From positions 62,001 to 126,000 of the forward strand of contig NZ_CP041360.1 in assembly GCF_006965485.1 (NCBI RefSeq): DNA of 64,000 nt. The letters are read 5' to 3'. Both the position numbers and the translations under genes were made by a program. Origin of the DNA: Spirosoma sp. KCTC 42546 (lineage in GTDB: Bacteria > Bacteroidota > Bacteroidia > Cytophagales > Spirosomataceae). Positions 61,498 to 64,000 of the stretch are shown here, piece after piece. Each line of letters starts with the position of its first letter. Position 1 is the first letter of the stretch. The notes below the pieces were generated by a model. It saw only the letters and a list, made by a program, of their open reading frames with translations. It was not told the DNA's origin and made no database searches.

Positions 61498-61977
61498 ATG
61501 AAAAATTATTTAAATAAGATCTTTGTATTCGGCGCTAATCAAAATGATGAGTTTTCAATGAATAGCGCATTTAAAAGTTACTCGGTTCAATTGTGTTATT
61601 TTAAAACAAATATAAGTTCGATTAATTATTTATTCAAAAATTTTATCTCTAATTATAAAAGCCCTTTTTCTATGATTGTTTTAAATGCTGAAGATAATAA
61701 TCATGAGGAAATTTATGAAAAATTAAAAAAATTTAAATTTACTGAAAACATTCCAATTATTGCATATGGTCTAGAAAATTCAACTGAACAGCTTAAAAAT
61801 TTGTATTACATTGGTGTAGAACAAATAATTATTAAAGATGATTTCTTTTATGAAAAATTACCAACTCTTTATGATGCATACTATTCAATGAATGAAAAAT
61901 ATACAGCTCATAACATACAAATGTTTATTGATAATGAACTAACTTCTCCATTTCCAATTGTATTGCACTTAAATTAA
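61498..61977 (+). CDS. Degenerate receiver-like (pseudo-response regulator) protein
   Basis: A 159-residue protein with the alternating strand-helix pattern of a CheY-type receiver: KIFVFGANQNDEF, FSMIVLNAEDNN, IPIIAYGLEN and EQIIIKDDFF line up with its strands 1, 3, 4 and 5. The acidic pocket of strand 1 is FGAN and the phospho-acceptor Asp position reads Asn (VLNAED), while the strand 5 Lys is kept. So phosphorylation is unlikely and the domain, if correctly read, is a protein-interaction module. Close to the Rep-like gene. Confidence 0.5.
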   Translation: MKNYLNKIFVFGANQNDEFSMNSAFKSYSVQLCYFKTNISSINYLFKNFISNYKSPFSMIVLNAEDNNHEEIYEKLKKFKFTENIPIIAYGLENSTEQLKNLYYIGVEQIIIKDDFFYEKLPTLYDAYYSMNEKYTAHNIQMFIDNELTSPFPIVLHLN

Positions 61978-62148
61978 CTAAAAGGTGAAATTTTTATGGA
62001 ATTAATGTAAAAATGTATAGCTTATTTTAGAAAGCGAATGTTGTCATGATATTTAATGATGGTATTGTTATTGTTATGAATTATCATGTTATAGTTTAAT
62101 ATTTGCCTTTACAACTTACATATTGAATGTTTTAGCATATAAGTAAAG

Positions 62149-63222
62149 ATGGACTTTGATACATATGTGAATGGCTTATCTTCGAACGATCCTTTGAAGA
62201 TTAAATTGGTTGAATCTGAAGCCAGATACGAAAATATTAAAACAAAATTATTGCAGAATATTTCAATATCTTTCGATGAAACAAAAGTTTTTTGTACTGA
62301 ATTACTAAATAAAGTTCCTAGTTCAGATGAATTAAAACTTTGCCATCACTGCGAGGATTACACTTTTTGGAATACTTATCTTACTTACTTTAGAAATTTA
62401 GCAGGAGGAATAGAATATAAAAAATTTGATTCTAATAAACTGAAAAAAACGTTAGAAAACCAATTAGCTACTACTGGCACAATTGATGCCACATCATTGA
62501 GTAAAATTCCAATGCTATACGTAGTAGATCCAGTAGAAGTTGAAAAGGATCTTAATTATTTGTACAACGTTGCCGATCAATGGAAAACGATAATTTATTC
62601 TAATAATCAAAATAATAAAGTACTTGAAGCATCTTGTAAAGAAGCAAGAGATCAATTAAAGCTTTTAGAAAAATCTGTGAGAAATTTTCCATTTGATAAA
62701 GGAAAATTTTTGTATAAACGTAAAGAAAGAGGTATAATATTAAGGGCAAAATATATCTATTTGCTTGCAAAAGATGTTTTAGAAACTTATAGCTTGCAAG
62801 ATTTAACGCTCAGTATTTTTGGGAAAGAAATTGTTGTTAATGAATATAGTATAGTTCATATTGTAAGTAGGCATTTTGCTGCTGCTGCACATCAACATTT
62901 TGTTGATAAGACTTACCATAATGAAGAAGTTCACCCTAAAAAAATGCATTTATTTTTAAAAAAAATATTTGATATTTACTCTAAACATATTAATCCAAAT
63001 GGAATGTCACTAGATAAAATTATGTTTAAATTCAAAGGTCAGTTATATATTATTTATACGAGTATACAACAAATTCATTTACGTGGAGTGGGACTTCATA
63101 AATACCGTAGATTAAATACGATGTTTCCGGCATCAGAAGAAAAGAAAAAGTTAGAGATGGCTAATGGGTATAATGAAATTGTTGTTGATAAAGATATGTC
63201 CATTTACCTTGTTCCTGTTTAA
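62149..63222 (+). CDS. Unknown protein with His-rich C-terminal domain
   Basis: A 357-residue protein that I do not recognise. The N-terminal 230 residues are helical and charged, with a CxxC-like pair (CHHCEDYTFW) near residue 66. The C-terminal 120 residues contain YSIVHIVSRHFAAAAHQHFV, then KIMFKFKGQLYIIY and GLHKYRRLNTMFPA. The HIVSRH...RRLNTMFP order is faintly reminiscent of small RNase-like (BECR) toxin domains, which is inference only. Separated from the previous gene by 171 bases, and convergent with the integrase. Confidence 0.6.
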   Translation: MDFDTYVNGLSSNDPLKIKLVESEARYENIKTKLLQNISISFDETKVFCTELLNKVPSSDELKLCHHCEDYTFWNTYLTYFRNLAGGIEYKKFDSNKLKKTLENQLATTGTIDATSLSKIPMLYVVDPVEVEKDLNYLYNVADQWKTIIYSNNQNNKVLEASCKEARDQLKLLEKSVRNFPFDKGKFLYKRKERGIILRAKYIYLLAKDVLETYSLQDLTLSIFGKEIVVNEYSIVHIVSRHFAAAAHQHFVDKTYHNEEVHPKKMHLFLKKIFDIYSKHINPNGMSLDKIMFKFKGQLYIIYTSIQQIHLRGVGLHKYRRLNTMFPASEEKKKLEMANGYNEIVVDKDMSIYLVPV

Positions 63223-63329
63223 ATGTAGAGAACGTAATAATAGTTTTTTAAAAATATTGTTTGCGTATGAATAAAATTTTCCTAGAAATAATAACCCCAG
63301 AGTTGATAGATCAGTTGGGAACTATGTGC

Positions 63330-64000
63330 TTACTTGCCCAAAATATCATTTATAGGGAAATTAACTAAAACTGATTGGTTCCAAAAATTTTGCATTATTT
63401 CAGCATGTTCTTCTTCTGAAAGTTTTATGTAGCGTAAAAACGACTTTTCTGATTTATGACCAGTAACTTTCATAATGGTAATTGTTGGAATATTTAGCTT
63501 GTACATATTGGTCGCAAAAGAACGACGAGCTGTATGTGTACTTACTAGTTCAAATTTTCTGAAATTTTTGATAATTCTTGCCCCTCCTTTTGTTATTCCT
63601 TTACTTACTACTTCATTTAATCCAGCTAATTCGCATACCTCTTTAATGTAATCATTCATTTTTTGATTTGATATACTTCTTGGCAATTTTCCATTGTATT
63701 TTTCTAATATTAAATTAACAATTGGATGGCAAGGTATAACAACCTTATCCATTGTTTTTAATTGCTCAAGTTTTATCTTTCCATTCTTTATATGTTCTGG
63801 CCGAAGATTAGTTAAGTCTGAAAACCTCAAACCCGTGTATGCACCTACCAAAAATAAATCCCTTATACGTTCTAGTCGCTCATTATTTGATAGATTAAAA
63901 GCATATAATAATGTTAACTCGCTTTCAGTTAGGTAAATACTATCAGAATCCTCTTGTGTAACTTTAAAATTTCGACTTTTATAATCTAATTTGTTATTAT
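63330..64000 (-). CDS. Tyrosine recombinase/integrase (N-terminus off window)
   Basis: The frame is open leftward from the window end (codons from about 63999) to the stop at 63330, so about 223 C-terminal residues are visible. The catalytic core has Arg in GAYTGLRFSDL, a Lys in KLEQLKTMDK, HTARRSFATNMY (H-x-x-R), TGHKSEKSFLRYIKLS with the His and the nucleophile Tyr. The next Met-type codon at 63851 is an internal TTG, so the gene starts beyond the window. Oriented toward the cargo genes. It should catalyse integration of this element, most simply at the tRNA-fMet gene, although its distance from that end leaves the boundary open. Confidence 0.88.
   Translation of the reverse strand, partial: NNKLDYKSRNFKVTQEDSDSIYLTESELTLLYAFNLSNNERLERIRDLFLVGAYTGLRFSDLTNLRPEHIKNGKIKLEQLKTMDKVVIPCHPIVNLILEKYNGKLPRSISNQKMNDYIKEVCELAGLNEVVSKGITKGGARIIKNFRKFELVSTHTARRSFATNMYKLNIPTITIMKVTGHKSEKSFLRYIKLSEEEHAEIMQNFWNQSVLVNFPINDILGK

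Noticed and set aside
63330..63851. A self-contained 173-residue integrase starting at 63851
   Set aside because: The codon there is an internal TTG; the frame continues open to the window end with integrase-like sequence (LTESELTLLYAFNLS), so the gene is cut by the window and not short.

Overview
The window reads as a chromosome segment of a Bacteroidota bacterium, most likely of the order Cytophagales (a Spirosoma-like genome is my inference; no taxonomic marker was searched). The support is a PorP/SprF-type protein next to a large protein with a gliding-motility-associated C-terminal domain, a DUF1501/DUF1553 pair, an FG-GAP/ASPIC-UnbV lipoprotein, a TonB-dependent receptor under a TPP riboswitch, and promoters of the Bacteroidetes type (TTG, 19-21 bases, TAnnTTTG) ahead of several genes. 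Shine-Dalgarno signals are mostly absent, as usual for the phylum.

Positions 1-56100 are ordinary core genome of mixed GC content. From left to right: a truncated surface lipoprotein; a polysaccharide flippase divergent from purH; plsC-like acyltransferase, gatC and an SMR-type transporter; a DUF1501/DUF1553 cytochrome-type pair and a sialate O-acetylesterase-like secreted protein; uvrA; mgtC-like; an MBOAT/AlgJ-like O-acetylation pair; GMC oxidoreductase and SMP-30 lactonase; psd, gdh, a DksA-like regulator, envelope proteins and a PcrB-type prenylglyceryl phosphate synthase; an AraC regulator, acyl-CoA dehydrogenase and MaoC hydratase; a trans-sulfuration enzyme; the TPP-riboswitch-controlled receptor; ribH, lysC, serS, a DUF349 protein, ettA; the type IX secretion/gliding pair; ruvB, an ArsR-type regulator, der and era. 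A striking layer on top of the genes is a set of long, nearly perfect inverted repeats in intergenic gaps. Some act as two-way terminators between convergent genes. Several others end only 5-15 bases before a start codon (purH, plsC, ribH, lysC), and one sits in frame inside uvrA.

At 56102-56174 lies an initiator tRNA-fMet gene. Immediately after its terminator the base composition drops sharply to AT-rich and the gene content changes to mobile and defence type. This is an integrated element whose left edge is at or next to the tRNA; it runs off the right end of the window. It carries a tight three-gene cassette (ParB-like protein, predicted PD-(D/E)XK nuclease with a D...QxK signature, complete cytosine-C5 methyltransferase) that looks like an uncommon restriction-modification or defence module. 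Then comes a 600-base gene-free AT-rich region with a strong promoter and a possible leader peptide, an excisionase-like HTH protein, a protein resembling rolling-circle replication initiators, a degenerate receiver-like protein, a protein of unknown function with a His-rich C-terminal domain, and a leftward tyrosine recombinase cut by the window end.

I had no alignment or search tools: family names rest on motifs read in the translations, and the novelty of the island cassette is a hypothesis.
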